Source: Flavobacteriaceae bacterium (GTDB lineage Bacteria; Bacteroidota; Bacteroidia; Flavobacteriales; Flavobacteriaceae). From it: 64,000 bases of DNA. The stretch covers positions 620,001 through 684,000 of the forward strand of contig JANQNQ010000008.1 in NCBI GenBank assembly GCA_028279515.1, in the 5' to 3' direction. Position 1 is the first letter of the stretch; each line of letters begins with the position of its first letter. Made by a program: the position numbers and the translations under genes. Below the pieces are notes generated by a model, which worked only from the letters and a program-made list of their open reading frames with translations, did no database searches and was not told the origin of the DNA. Shown here one piece after another: positions 17,801 through 26,500 of the stretch.

Positions 17801-19161
17801 TACTTGCTGACACCTGCACCTAGATTGTAGTGCATGATAACATTGTTGTCGATCACATGTCCTAACTGATGCGCATGGCCTAACTCGTGCAACGCAACAC
17901 TTTTAAAATCGTGCTGAGTTGATGGTGGGGTTCCATCTCCGTAGTACCAACTCGTACTATCGTTCCAGGTAATATCCAGTTCTTTTACAACGGCTCGCCC
18001 CGTTGTTGCGCAAGTGCCTAAAAAGCGGGTAACGACCTCTCCCAAAACTCCAGAGGCAAGTTCAGCGCCATTGTCAAAACGAACGATGTTGATACCGTCG
18101 TCTACAGAAACATCGGTGGTTGTAGTACCGCTAAAGCTAAAATTGACATCTGATTCGCAGTTCCAAAGACCAAAGGCCTCTTCGAAATAAGCTTTAGCAC
18201 TACTGGTATCAAAGTCGGTGTGGTATTGAAATGTAAAACCGCCGTTGCCATCGTCATCTTGTAAGGCCGATGGATAATGGATGCCTCCTGACTCTACCCC
18301 AATATGATTGAAGGTAACGGTCAAGTTAGCACTACTTGTCCCTGTCTCTGAGGTACTATTGGTGACACGTATATTTCCCGTTCCTGCTAAGTACGGAATC
18401 TCTACTTCTATTTGTGTATCGGTCCAGCTAACGATTTGAGAATCTATGGCAGCGACATAGCTAGCACCTCCTGTATTTGAATTGGCAAAACTGACTTCTC
18501 CCATGGTAGTACCGAAATTGCTTCCGGTAATGGTCAGTACCGTTTGTGTTCCGGCACTTGCTGAGCTTGGCGAAAAGTTTGAGATCACCGGTGTTGCCCG
18601 TGATTCGTTCCTTGCATTGCTTCGAGACGGACGTTCCTGAATTATTTTAAAAGTTGATCTGGTTGCCGACTGCAATCTTCCGTATAACTCATTTTCAACA
18701 GAGTCATAACTAAAAAATACATCTGCTGCCTTGTCAGAATGCTTGTCGTATTTGATCAGGCCTTGGGCAGCACCTACCAGCTTGTTTAGTGTTCCAGGGA
18801 CGTTTAGGGCTTCCGCAAAGGGTTTTAAGAAAAAGATACCGGTCGTGCCTTTTTCTAAATGGGCTGCGCTCGATGCAATCTGCATGGCATCGTCAACTTT
18901 TCCGCCCATAGTAACAACCTTCTCAGTCCTGGCGCTACTTCCTTTTAGGCTTTTATAGACAGCAATGGTATGAACTGTATAAATGTTGTATCTGTTGGCA
19001 TCCCAATAGCTTCGGCTATCGATTACCTCACCTTCAATGATGGTAGCGGCTTCATTGGTGCGTTCGTCAATCGAAAGGGGTTTCATTAAGGTGCCGCAAG
19101 TTTGGGCAAAACTCCATAGGGGAATTAGTGAGACAATAAGAAAGAGTAGTTTCTTTTTCAT
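11896..19161 (-). CDS. L1: giant secreted matrixin-like metalloprotease-LRR protein
   Basis: The protein has 2421 aa with a signal peptide (residues 1-20). Residues 21-185 form a domain I do not recognise, shared with L3. An IPT/TIG domain spans about 190-285, and a metzincin-like domain about 295-470 has HELGHAHQLGH at 425-435 and a Met-turn VIMHY. The usual Gly at motif position 8 is Gln here. An Ig-like region (about 485-585) follows, then six LRR modules, each opened by IPDxxFExxLxxLGYDD and closed by NGNNTNIT...CILVDD. Residues about 2160-2421 are the C-terminal module common to all five L proteins, with DANADGE and DVNMDGE calcium-type loops. There is no type A T9SS tail. It is preceded by regulators R1 and R2. 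Likely a surface adhesin/protease; substrate unknown. Confidence 0.85.
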   Translation of the reverse strand: MKKKLLFLIVSLIPLWSFAQTCGTLMKPLSIDERTNEAATIIEGEVIDSRSYWDANRYNIYTVHTIAVYKSLKGSSARTEKVVTMGGKVDDAMQIASSAAHLEKGTTGIFFLKPFAEALNVPGTLNKLVGAAQGLIKYDKHSDKAADVFFSYDSVENELYGRLQSATRSTFKIIQERPSRSNARNESRATPVISNFSPSSASAGTQTVLTITGSNFGTTMGEVSFANSNTGGASYVAAIDSQIVSWTDTQIEVEIPYLAGTGNIRVTNSTSETGTSSANLTVTFNHIGVESGGIHYPSALQDDDGNGGFTFQYHTDFDTSSAKAYFEEAFGLWNCESDVNFSFSGTTTTDVSVDDGINIVRFDNGAELASGVLGEVVTRFLGTCATTGRAVVKELDITWNDSTSWYYGDGTPPSTQHDFKSVALHELGHAHQLGHVIDNNVIMHYNLGAGVSKYSLDQNDIDGANFVMGIFTQSVGCGITPMSTQINCCDPVTFTTQPTDTAIAVDATAQFVADASNANTYQWFASTDGVSFTPIFDDTIYSGALTNTLTIQNTPATYDGYQYSCLISNPCNEAEMSDSATLAVIEYTAIPDANFEARLEALGHDDISGDGQVPTAQIEVVTNLNVSEEGISDLTGIEAFTALTTLDCSDNNLTSLDVSANLMLETLKVQRNAIKVIDLSNNTALATLNISDNQLSALNTTNNTMLESIRAFNNAGLSVVDVTQNTVLESLWLSNTVLSTLDLSNNPALNVLTIESSNIADLDLSNNTLLRTINISETNITSLDLSAQTALEKLTALNCILENLDIRSGSNDLITTFRTTNNPNLACALVDDAVYSTTNWTEVDTGLVFSDTYCVYTTIPDANFEAALETLGYDDISGDGQVPTALIESVTSLNVSNQNISSLIGIEDFTALEVLDFENNTVVTVDLSNISQLRILRCQYNNLTSLDVTTNTNLTSLYCRNNQLSALDVSNNTALEQLWCHFNNISTLDLTNNAVLRAMSFRDNAITSIDLSNNTALENLFAQNNSISTMDLVNNVNLQVVTFANNTLTDFNIKNGNNTSITNINLTGNTDLNCVLVDDATYSTNNWTNIDSGVIFNEQSCRYTLIPDSNFESALEALGYDDISGDGQVPTTLIEVVTSLDVSNSTITDLTGIEDFTALVTLDCSENALGTIDLSNNLLLETLSANVCSLTALDVSTNTALRSLSVDSNFLTSIDLSNNTVLVNLVLYGNQLNALDLSNNTNITSIDLFQNQLTALDFSNNALLEEAYIDNNSIERLDFSNNPLLEALTCNDNALTRLDLRNGANTNLSNANINVTNNPNLTCILVDNVTYSENTWNNVDAGVSFSETYCRYTAIPDSNFETALEALGYDDISNDGQVPTALIEVITDLDVSSTDIIDMTGIEEFSALVNLNVDQNEIVSLDLSANLLLESLTCINNVIEHLDFSGLPALTSLYAATNNLKSLNLQNGNYLNFTDLNTIGNGDLNCILVDDKAYTLANWSYAINGVAANVFSDTYCDYTAIPDRNFEAALEALGYDDISGDGQVPTSLIEVVTTLDVRSQAIADFTGIEAFTSLAILNVSDNAFTSINLSNNVLLSEINISDNSLNAIDVSALTALTYLNAKECALNSLDVSANTLLEFLDIEESDVSSLDISNNLLLEDLDIGNNFMNSITFGQNTNLTRLIAPFNSFTNLDLRALSALEEINVRNNNLTNLDLRNGNNTNIVSFDAQNNSLACIIVDDEAYATANWTNIDNTTSFNNTDCGYTYIPDSAFEAALDALGYDDIASDNQVPTSSIEVIINLDLTNYGIGDLTGIKDFTSLEILTLTGNFITDLDLSGHATIQELHANQSINASLDISNTPSLRIVSCYEAPVNAIDLDGATALEELIAYRTDVSQLDVSTNTALKILSVYESNVGTLNLNGATALEELIAYRTGLTSLDVSTNSALKILSVYESNVATLNLNGATALEELIAYRTNLTSLDLSTNSVLKKVECYEGVGSLNSINLNGAIALEELYVYFNDLTSIDVSNNTALSVLHVFSNPLTTLDVDELTALTNLNCGSSDITSIDLSTNTNLVEFSGQNSKITSIDLSANPLLEIVDMDAAELIYFNMKNGNNTNITRFEAELNDNLTCILVDDAAYSTANWTQIDNQTSFNDVSCDVVVAPKVYLQGASVNPYTGEENLMRDDLRSNGYISSQTPFGDGATITETVGFDNQGSNSMVDWVWVELRDATDQTVVVAGQSAVLQRDGDIVSTNDDLVTPLTFPASPGQYYVVIKHRNHLGIMTAAAISLNTVSTTVDFTDASSQITYGANAQTTAGMPSGIAGMWAGDANADGEIVFLNTGAESVDIKQTVLDVSAVESPFGASVFYKPQGYYDADVNMDGEVIFLNAGNELLFIKDNILAHPSNQIFNSVFYKIAQQLP
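13190..13560 (-). repeat. 126-bp tandem repeats inside L1
   Basis: Three near-identical units (anchor CTGTAGGCAATGAG at 13241, 13367 and 13493, exactly 126 bp apart) encode 42 aa, or two LRRs, of the form EELIAYRT...SLDVSTN...LSVYESNV. They stay in frame. The low divergence compared with the rest of the array points to recent expansion. Confidence 0.85.
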
Positions 19162-19272
19162 CGCGAAAGGGTTTTTAGTTTAGTAAGATTTGATTGCTAT
19201 TCACGAAAAGGTATGTAGCGTGAAATAGTCGAGGCGAATTAATGAAAAGGAAGTCGCAATCACCTAAAAAAA

Positions 19273-19294
19273 GGGGGTGACAAAAAGGGTGACA
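19273..19294 (-). promoter_or_regulatory. Candidate operator of L1: TGTCACCC direct repeat, 12-bp period
   Basis: Minus strand: TGTCACCC-TTTT-TGTCACCC, followed by CC. It lies about 30 bp after the R1 stop codon and 112 bp before the L1 ATG. A similar repeat lies upstream of R1 and of L4. Confidence 0.5.
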
Positions 19295-19323
19295 TTTTAT
19301 ATAAATGACTGTTTATCAATTAT

Positions 19324-20967
19324 TTAAACTTTAGTAAAGAAATCATTTAGTGTTTGTTTTTGGTCAAGCGGAAGCTTTTTTCGTAACCTATTGATGGTTT
19401 TTTTAACGGCTACGAAGGAAGTATTTCGAAGATTGGCAATGTCGTTTCTCGACATACCCAGCTGAATGTACGAGGCTATATCAAGTTCTGTTTTTGTCAG
19501 CTCAGGAAATTCCTTCTTTAGCTTTTGTGCAAACTCTAGATTGATATGCCCTAGCTGTTCTTTGAACAACTTACTTTTAGAATCTTCAATTTTATCTGCC
19601 TTCAGTTCGGCTAAGATTCCTTTAAACAAGGTTTGATCATCAGAACTCAAGGCCTTTTGAATTTCTGCTGTCAGTTGTTGTTTTTTATTAATGCGTGAAA
19701 CCGTTTCTGTGATGAGTTTATCTACTTGTTCTGACTTGGCTGCCACTTGGTCTCTAAGGGCCATGTTTTTAATAAGCTTGTCTTGCACATCTCGCTCGGC
19801 ACGTAAGGCACGCTGTCGAAAGAGCAAGTAACCAATAACTGCCATAGCCAGGACGATCAGAAAAACAATGGTCATCCAAAGGGTACGTCGTTCGTTCTTT
19901 TGTTGTAAGGCAGCGGTAGCCAATTCCTTTTCTTGGACAAATCGTAAGCTATCCAACGCTTGCTGTTTTTTGTACTTAAACTTGGCATCTAGATCCGCCA
20001 TTTTTTTATAGGTTTCGATATCGCGCCTGTCATCCAATAAATGCCGATATTTGATATAAGCATCCAGTGCTTTTTTATGTTCGCCTAGATCACGATATAC
20101 ATTGGCTAACGTATTGTATCTAAAAGGGATTAAGGCATTATTGTTCAATTCTTCTGATAGCTTAATGGATGCATTGGCATATTGCAAAGCCACGTGTGGC
20201 TGATTGAGGTTCCTATACGTCACGGCCAAGGCAGAAAGAGCCGATTCTAGACCGATCTTGTTGTTGTTCTTTCGGTGGTATTCAATGGATTTTTCAAGAT
20301 AAGGTACATTTTCCTCGTACCGTAACATCTGTCTAAGAAAGAGTGCGTAATTGGCATTGATAGCTGCAATGTCATAAGGATTGTTAAGAGAGTCGACAAG
20401 CTTCAACGCTTTTAAATGAGATGTTTCGGCCCTGGCTGTATCTTTTTTATTATAGTAGAGATTGCCATACGTACTTATGATACGCAGTCGCTCTACTGGA
20501 TTCTCATATTTTTTTGTGAGTCGATAAGCGCTATCCAAATGAAGCTCGGCTTTGTCAAACTCAAATTGATACATCCAAAGTTGAGCAAGTTGATGGTATG
20601 AAATTGCTAGTGATTCGAACTCTTCAATGTCTTCTTTTAGTTTAATGCTATGATGCATGTGCCTTAAGGCGATATCGAAGTTGTTTTCGCGACGCTCAAA
20701 ATAACTTAGAAAGTGTAGCGATTGGGCTTTTTTCTTTTTAAAATAAAGCGGAAGGTCTTCCTTTTCATTTAAAACACTATCAATGTAGGCTACCGTTTGA
20801 TAGAGATACTTCTTTGCTGTCTTAGGTTTGGTGTCGGCGTTTGTTTTGGCCAAGCCGTAAAGTTCTTCTACGTTGAGACTGTCTGTTGACTGTCCGAATA
20901 GGTTGAAGACCATACCAAAAACGAAAAACATGGTAAACTTGAATAACTTTGAAGGGTACGTTATCAT
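19324..20967 (-). CDS. R1: TPR membrane regulator with LuxR-type HTH
   Basis: This protein has 547 aa. The start was set at the ATG at 20967 because the signal peptide then has exactly the same length (25 residues before QSTDSLN) as the truncated paralogue at 22868-23047, and the DNA just upstream is also alike (GGCATAGTA...GATTTGCA). The order is signal peptide, TPR repeats about 30-330, one transmembrane helix about 362-384 (LWMTIVFLIVLAMAVIG), a coiled coil, and a LuxR/GerE-type HTH about 490-547 (LTKTELDIASYIQLGMSRNDIA...RLRKKL). It should sense in the periplasm through the TPRs and act on DNA through the C-terminus. It sits 162 bp upstream of L1, which is its likely target. Confidence 0.82.
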   Translation of the reverse strand: MITYPSKLFKFTMFFVFGMVFNLFGQSTDSLNVEELYGLAKTNADTKPKTAKKYLYQTVAYIDSVLNEKEDLPLYFKKKKAQSLHFLSYFERRENNFDIALRHMHHSIKLKEDIEEFESLAISYHQLAQLWMYQFEFDKAELHLDSAYRLTKKYENPVERLRIISTYGNLYYNKKDTARAETSHLKALKLVDSLNNPYDIAAINANYALFLRQMLRYEENVPYLEKSIEYHRKNNNKIGLESALSALAVTYRNLNQPHVALQYANASIKLSEELNNNALIPFRYNTLANVYRDLGEHKKALDAYIKYRHLLDDRRDIETYKKMADLDAKFKYKKQQALDSLRFVQEKELATAALQQKNERRTLWMTIVFLIVLAMAVIGYLLFRQRALRAERDVQDKLIKNMALRDQVAAKSEQVDKLITETVSRINKKQQLTAEIQKALSSDDQTLFKGILAELKADKIEDSKSKLFKEQLGHINLEFAQKLKKEFPELTKTELDIASYIQLGMSRNDIANLRNTSFVAVKKTINRLRKKLPLDQKQTLNDFFTKV

Positions 20968-21176
20968 AGGCAATGCAAATCGCAATTTGTACTATGCCTT
21001 GTGAAAATTAGGAGTTGAGTCTTCTGTAGGTCAGTGAATCACAGGCAGGTGATTTTGAGTGGTTGCTGATTAATACTCGATACGATGCACTGGGCATTGT
21101 TTTCCTAATCCAAAATGGTCACCGCTGAACCTACATTACGAAATAATAAAAGCCTGTTGTGTTTCTAAAGAAAATA

Positions 21177-21198
21177 GGGGGGACAAAAAAGGGGACAA
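21177..21198 (-). promoter_or_regulatory. Candidate operator between R2 and R1: TGTCCCC direct repeat, 12-bp period
   Basis: Minus strand: TGTCCCC-TTTTT-TGTCCCC, followed by CC. It lies 25 bp after the R2 stop codon, upstream of R1, and has the same period and sequence type as the sites at 19273 and 45704. Confidence 0.45.
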
Positions 21199-21222
21199 TA
21201 GATATAATTAACAGTCAAGTAT

Positions 21223-22881
21223 TTAAAAATTTACTAAGAAATTATAAAGTGGTTCTTTTTGATCTAATGAGAGCTTCTTTCGTATACGGCTACGTGTTTT
21301 TTTAACCGATTCGGTAGTTGTATTCCGTAAGTTGGCGATGTCATTTCTGGACATTCCCAACTGAATGTAAGATGCTACATCAAGCTCGGTTTTTGTCAAT
21401 TCTGGGAATTCGTTCTTTAGTTTTTGTACAAACTCTAGATTGATATGACCTAACTGTTCTTTGAACATTTTACTTTTAGAATCTTCGATTTTATCGGCTT
21501 TCAGTTCTGCCAAGATTCCTTTTAACAAGTTTTGATCGTCGGAACTCAGAGCCTCCTGAATTTCTTTCGTGAGTCGCTGTTTTTTGTTGATATGTGACAC
21601 CGTTTCGGTAATTAGGGTGTCAACTTGTTTGGTTTTTACCGCAACTTGTCTTGCAAGCTCCAAATTCTTGATACGCTTCTCTTGGGCTTCTCGTTCAGCA
21701 CGAAGGGCACGCTGTCGATAGAGTAGGTAACCGATGATTGCCATAGCTAAAATGACCAAAAAGATGATGGTCATCCAAAGGGTGCGTCGTTCGTTCTTTT
21801 GTTGCAAGGCTGCAGTAGCCAATTCTTTTTCTTGAACGAATCGTAGACTATCTTTTATTTTTTGTTGTTGAAACCTATTATTAAGTTCTATTTCTCGTAT
21901 TTCTTTTGCCTTTTGAACATTGTAGATACTGTCATAGGTTTTTTTATATAAACGGTAATCGTCAAGCGCTTTTTTGTAGTCTTCTAAATAATTGTACACC
22001 CGACTTCTTCTCCTGTATGAAAGGGCCAAACGTCTTCCTAACTTCTCTTTCTTTGCAATGGTAATAACTTCATTAGCATGGTGTAGCGACTTTTCATATT
22101 GTCCCAATCTGCTGAAAATAATTGATAAGTTGAAATGGGCAGTAGCGGTCGCTTCCTTATTGTTTGTTTTTTTTAAATACTCAAGGTTTTTGGTTTGCAA
22201 AGGAAGGGCCTCTTCATATTTTTTGAGCCTTACAAACTCGTTCGCTCTATTTGATATTACCAGATAGATTCCTTCCTCATATCCTGCAATTTCATATTGC
22301 TTTTCTGCCAAGTCAAAATAATAGTGAACAGAATCTTGTTGACCCATGTATCCAAAGTTATCTGCGATTCCGTTATAGTTGCTCCCCAGACTTTTGGGAG
22401 AACCCATACGTTTGTTAATGGCGATGGCCTTTTTAAAGTTATGTATTGCTCTTTGACGGTCTTTTTGAAATTCATGAACCGTCGCTATATTATGATAACT
22501 AGTAGCTAAACTGGCTGAATCTTCTAGTACTATAAAGATCTTCGTTGCATCAAGATAGTGTTGTAAAGCTGCAGTATAGTTGGCCCTTTTACGATTGTAT
22601 ACTCCTTTTTGCTGTAACATCTGCCCCATTTGTGCTCGAGAATCGTAGGACGTAGCGGAGTCTATTATTTGTGAAATTTGGTCGTGGTATATTCTGGCCC
22701 TATTAAAGTCTCTTCGTAATTGATATTCACCTAAACTAATTAGGGCTTCTACTTTTAGAGAATCGTTTGTTGCGACTTCCAATTGTTGTTCTAACTCCAT
22801 AAGAATGCTGTCTTTTTCTTGAGAAAAAGAAAAATTTATAAGGAGCAATCCAAAACACACAAACAGCTTAGAGACATGCAT
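21223..22881 (-). CDS. R2: TPR membrane regulator with LuxR-type HTH
   Basis: This protein has 552 aa from the ATG at 22881, which opens a signal peptide (MHVSKLFVCFGLLLINFSFSQ). The frame extends to 22992 but that part is read from a remnant of another gene. TPR repeats (about 30-330), a transmembrane helix (about 368-390), a coiled coil and an HTH (about 495-552, LTKTELDVASYIQLGMSRNDIA) follow. From residue about 345 on it is nearly identical to R1 (DSLRFVQEKELATAALQQKNERRTLWMTI), while the sensor half differs clearly. This fits duplication plus exchange of the sensor part. It is transcribed toward R1 and L1. Confidence 0.82.
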   Translation of the reverse strand: MHVSKLFVCFGLLLINFSFSQEKDSILMELEQQLEVATNDSLKVEALISLGEYQLRRDFNRARIYHDQISQIIDSATSYDSRAQMGQMLQQKGVYNRKRANYTAALQHYLDATKIFIVLEDSASLATSYHNIATVHEFQKDRQRAIHNFKKAIAINKRMGSPKSLGSNYNGIADNFGYMGQQDSVHYYFDLAEKQYEIAGYEEGIYLVISNRANEFVRLKKYEEALPLQTKNLEYLKKTNNKEATATAHFNLSIIFSRLGQYEKSLHHANEVITIAKKEKLGRRLALSYRRRSRVYNYLEDYKKALDDYRLYKKTYDSIYNVQKAKEIREIELNNRFQQQKIKDSLRFVQEKELATAALQQKNERRTLWMTIIFLVILAMAIIGYLLYRQRALRAEREAQEKRIKNLELARQVAVKTKQVDTLITETVSHINKKQRLTKEIQEALSSDDQNLLKGILAELKADKIEDSKSKMFKEQLGHINLEFVQKLKNEFPELTKTELDVASYIQLGMSRNDIANLRNTTTESVKKTRSRIRKKLSLDQKEPLYNFLVNF

Positions 22882-23047
22882 AAAACGAAGAAATATGATA
22901 TTTGAGGTTAGTGTATGTAATGGTCTTGGCCAAGCTGTAAAATTCTTCTGCGTTGAGACTGTCTGTTGACTGCCCAAACACGTGTGAAGCACTACTGATA
23001 AAGAAAAGTGCGACCAAGATGAATGACCATAAGGGGTTGGTTTTCAT
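22868..23047 (-). pseudogene. Remnant 5' end of an R1-like regulator
   Basis: This open frame of 59 codons starts MKTNPLWSFILVALFF and includes FGQSTDSLNAEEFYSLAKT, nearly the same as R1 (FGQSTDSLNVEELYGLAKT). After codon 42 the match ends and the frame reaches a stop 17 codons later. The stop overlaps the first codons of R2 by 14 bp. The leader upstream of its ATG also resembles that of R1. It is best explained as the original 5' end of R2, cut off when a different sensor segment was joined in. It might still be translated as a short signal-peptide protein upstream of R2. Confidence 0.75.
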
Positions 23048-23485
23048 AGTTACTGCAAATCATAGTTTATACTATGCCTCGCGAAAATTCTAGGGGTCTG
23101 AAGTTCCTGCAATAGGGGTTTTCGGGAGTTATTTCACAAGGTCACTCATGACAAATGTATTATTTTTTTGGTAAATGATGGTGCGGAGGAATCTGTTTGA
23201 GTATGGTCAAATAAGTACAAAGTATCAAGTACAGAGTATAAAGGATGTCATTCCCGCGGAGGCGGGAATCTGTTTCAATTGTGTGTGAAAAGTTTCTACT
23301 ATTCTATGATTCCCTTTTCCAAAAGACAGGGGTTTTTGTTGAGTTGTTTAGAAGAGTATTGTGCAGTGTTTCCCCTCTAGAAAGAGGGGATTAAGGGGTG
23401 TGTGAAACAAAGCTTTGATCAATCGGCCTAAACCAGCATTTAGGAAAATACCAAAAGATTCCTGCCTGCGCAGGAATGACACTAA
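23048..23485. repeat. Repeat-rich intercassette spacer
   Basis: No gene is present. The part next to 23047 resembles the R1 leader. Further on are the word AGTACAGAGTA, dRS3-like palindromes at 23250-23269 and 23458-23477, and the long direct repeat at 23372-23466. Confidence 0.75.
23372..23466. repeat. Long direct repeat, copy A2
   Basis: Same orientation and about 11.7 kb from the copy at 11664-11758, with two mismatches by eye over about 95 bp. Recombination between them would remove L1, R1 and R2 exactly. Confidence 0.85.
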
Positions 23486-23560
23486 AAAAGAAAACCCCAA
23501 AGCGCTATTGCTTCAGGGCTTAGTAAACTTTATCTCCCCTTTTTCGATAAAGTCAATTTT
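23486..23560 (-). terminator. Double-hairpin 3' element of L2
   Basis: Transcript order: ACTTTATC...GATAAAGT hairpin, then AAGCCCTGAAGC / GCTTTGGGGTT hairpin, then a T-rich tract. Same architecture as after the other giant LRR genes. Confidence 0.85.
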
Positions 23561-23573
23561 CCTAAATAAAAGG

Positions 23574-26500
23574 TTAGGGCAATTGTTGTGTTATTTTGTA
23601 GAATACGGAGTTAAAGATCTGATTATCTGGATGGGCCAAGATGTTGTCTTTGACAAAGAGCAATTCATTACCAGCATTGAGGAAGATGACCTCTCCGTCC
23701 ATGTTGATATCTTCATCATAATACCCTGCAGGCTTATAGAATACCGAAGCGCCAAACGGGCTTTCAACTGCAGAGACGTCCAACACGGTCTGCTTGATAT
23801 CGACAGACTCGGCACCCGTATTCAAGAAGACGACCTCGGTATCGGCATTGGCATTACCGGCCCACATGGCCATTGTATTGGCAGGCATACCATAAGTGGT
23901 CTGCGCATTGGTTCCATATGTAATTGGATTCGTTGCGTCTGTAAAGTCAACAACAGTTGTTGTTGTACTATTCAATGCAATAGCGGTATTGCTCATGACG
24001 CCTAAATGGTTTCGGTGTTTAACAGCTACATAATAACTATCTGCTGGAGCTGAAAAACTCAACGCAGAAGTACCGTCTATATCCACCACATCTCCATCGC
24101 GTTGCAACAATGCCGAACGTGAATAACTTACAATCGTATTATCTATCAGGTCTCTTAATTCTACCAAAACCCAATCAACAATAGCATCTTGACCAGAAGG
24201 CATAATTATCACACCATTTGCTTCCGATGTATCATAGGGTGAGGTGGTAGGTAGGAGTGCATTTACACGAAGATCGTCGCGCATCAAGTTTTCTTCCCCT
24301 GTATTTGGATCTAACAAGGCACCTTGTAAAAATACTTTGGGACTCACCAAGATATCAGCGCAGCTTCCATCCATATCTTCCACGGTAATGGTCTGCATGC
24401 ATTGACTCATTTGATTTTGTGGATCTGTCAATGTCCAGGTTACATTTGTGGTTCCAACTGGAAATGCTTCGTTTAGTAGGGTTGCGTTATTATAGTCGTT
24501 TACGAGGAGATAATCCTGAATAACACCATTTACAAAGTTTGAACTACAATTTGAAGCTGTATCAGTAAGATCAAAGTTGTTTAACGTAGCATTATAATTC
24601 CCTGTTAAATCACTTACTGTTGTAATGCTTGAATTATCTGCACAGGCTTGTCCTTCATTAAAATTGTAGTATGCTATTAATCCAGATTCATTGCCTGATA
24701 ATGGAATGTCTAAGCCAGATTGTATTTCGGCTTCTGTACGTACTGTATTCCAAATACGGAAGTCATCCATGCTACCATCGAACAATCTGGAACCGTTCCA
24801 AGCTCCCATCGTAAATTCTCTGTTGGCAATTAACGGAATTGCAGTCGTGTAGGTACGTTCAGCTTGCAACACACCATTTAGATAAAAGCGCGCTACTTTA
24901 TCAGTGGCCGAATATGAAACGGCTAAATTATACCATGTATTAGGTTGTAATCCTAGGTCTACATAGTGATCTGTGGGTGAATTTCCATTGACAGACCAAC
25001 CTAAATTTCCGCTTGGATTTAATTGAAAATGTAAATATCCTGAGGCCCAACTTGTATAGTTCAATAAGGTATCCCAACCACCAATGGCATCAAAATAGGC
25101 TTTAACTTCTATGGTGATTTCGCTTAAATCATTTGCAAAACCGCTAGCAACTGTCAACCGATCATTCGCTCCATCAAAATTCAAAGCGGTCCCAGCGGTA
25201 CCCGAATCGCCATATACTGTTGGAGGCATCACATTGATGGCAGCTTCACACGATCCTGCATCTTTTTCCACAGTAATATCTTCAGGGCATTCTAAGTATT
25301 GTCCGCATGAAGTTTCATTGAAAGAAGTTTGCATATCAACCTCCGTCCAATTTGTATTCGAATAGGTTTCGTCATCAACAAGAACACAGGTTAAATTAGG
25401 ATTGCCTGTGGTATCAAAGAACACCACGTTCGTATTGGCACCATTTTGGAAATTTAACCCTTCAAAGTTGCTTCCTCTCATGATCAAGAATCGCACATTA
25501 GGATGTTGGCTTAAATCAAGATATCCGTTAAAGCCCGAATTTTGAATAGAAATAAATTCCAAAGCGATATTGTTCGTAAAATCAATACCTGATAGACTTG
25601 AACTAATATTGAAAGCTCTAATTGTTCTTAGCGCTGTATTGGTGCTCAAGTCTAAGGCTGTAATTTTAGTTCCAGCCACATTGAGATTGTCTAAACTGGC
25701 AAGGTTGTTTAGATCTATTGCTATAAAATTACCATTAGACGATACATTTAGAATCTGTAAATTCGTAAGCGGAGTCGCATCGAGCGATGCAAAACTGTTT
25801 TGCTGAGCAAGTAGTGTAGTAAGTGCAATAAAATCTTGTATTCCGGTGATATCGGCAATACTTTGAGCGCTGATGTCTAAATTAGTGACCGTTTCAATTC
25901 TGCTGGTATATACATTATTATCATTGGCAATACCATTTCCCATACTGGTTGCATCTCCTACAGCTACTGTATTTCCTGAGGCGTCATGTGTTTCTAAGTA
26001 GTTTTCAAAATTGTCATCGGGCACAAAGGTTTCTCGACAATCCAAACTAAATATCGTGGCAGCATCTTTTTGCCACATAACCAAATAAGGAGCGCTTGGA
26101 TCATCTACCTGGATACAGTTAAAGACATTTAAACGTGCATCAAAATACGTTACATTGGCATTGTTGCCATTTTGCATGTTTAAGCCAGACAGATCACTAT
26201 TATAGGCAGAAAAATAGGTGAGTGCGGTATTGCTTGAAAGGTCTAAATCAAATCCGGAGGCATAATCTATTAGCAAAGATTCTAGTAATAGGTTATTGGA
26301 AAGATTTAAGCTTGTTACACTGTTATCATTAGCATTGAGCGTTTTAAGATTCGAAAGGCTGCTAACATCTAAAGAAAAAATAGAGTTTCGCTCATAGTTC
26401 AAGTTTTCCAGCGCCGTTAAATGGGTGGTATTAAATGTACTTAAAGAATTGTCACGTACGTTCAATTCCGTTAAGGCAGTATTTTGTCCTAAAGTTAGAT

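Noticed and set aside
11664-23466. Composite transposon or IS element carrying cassette 1
   Set aside because: No transposase gene or terminal inverted repeats were found; only direct repeats frame the cassette.
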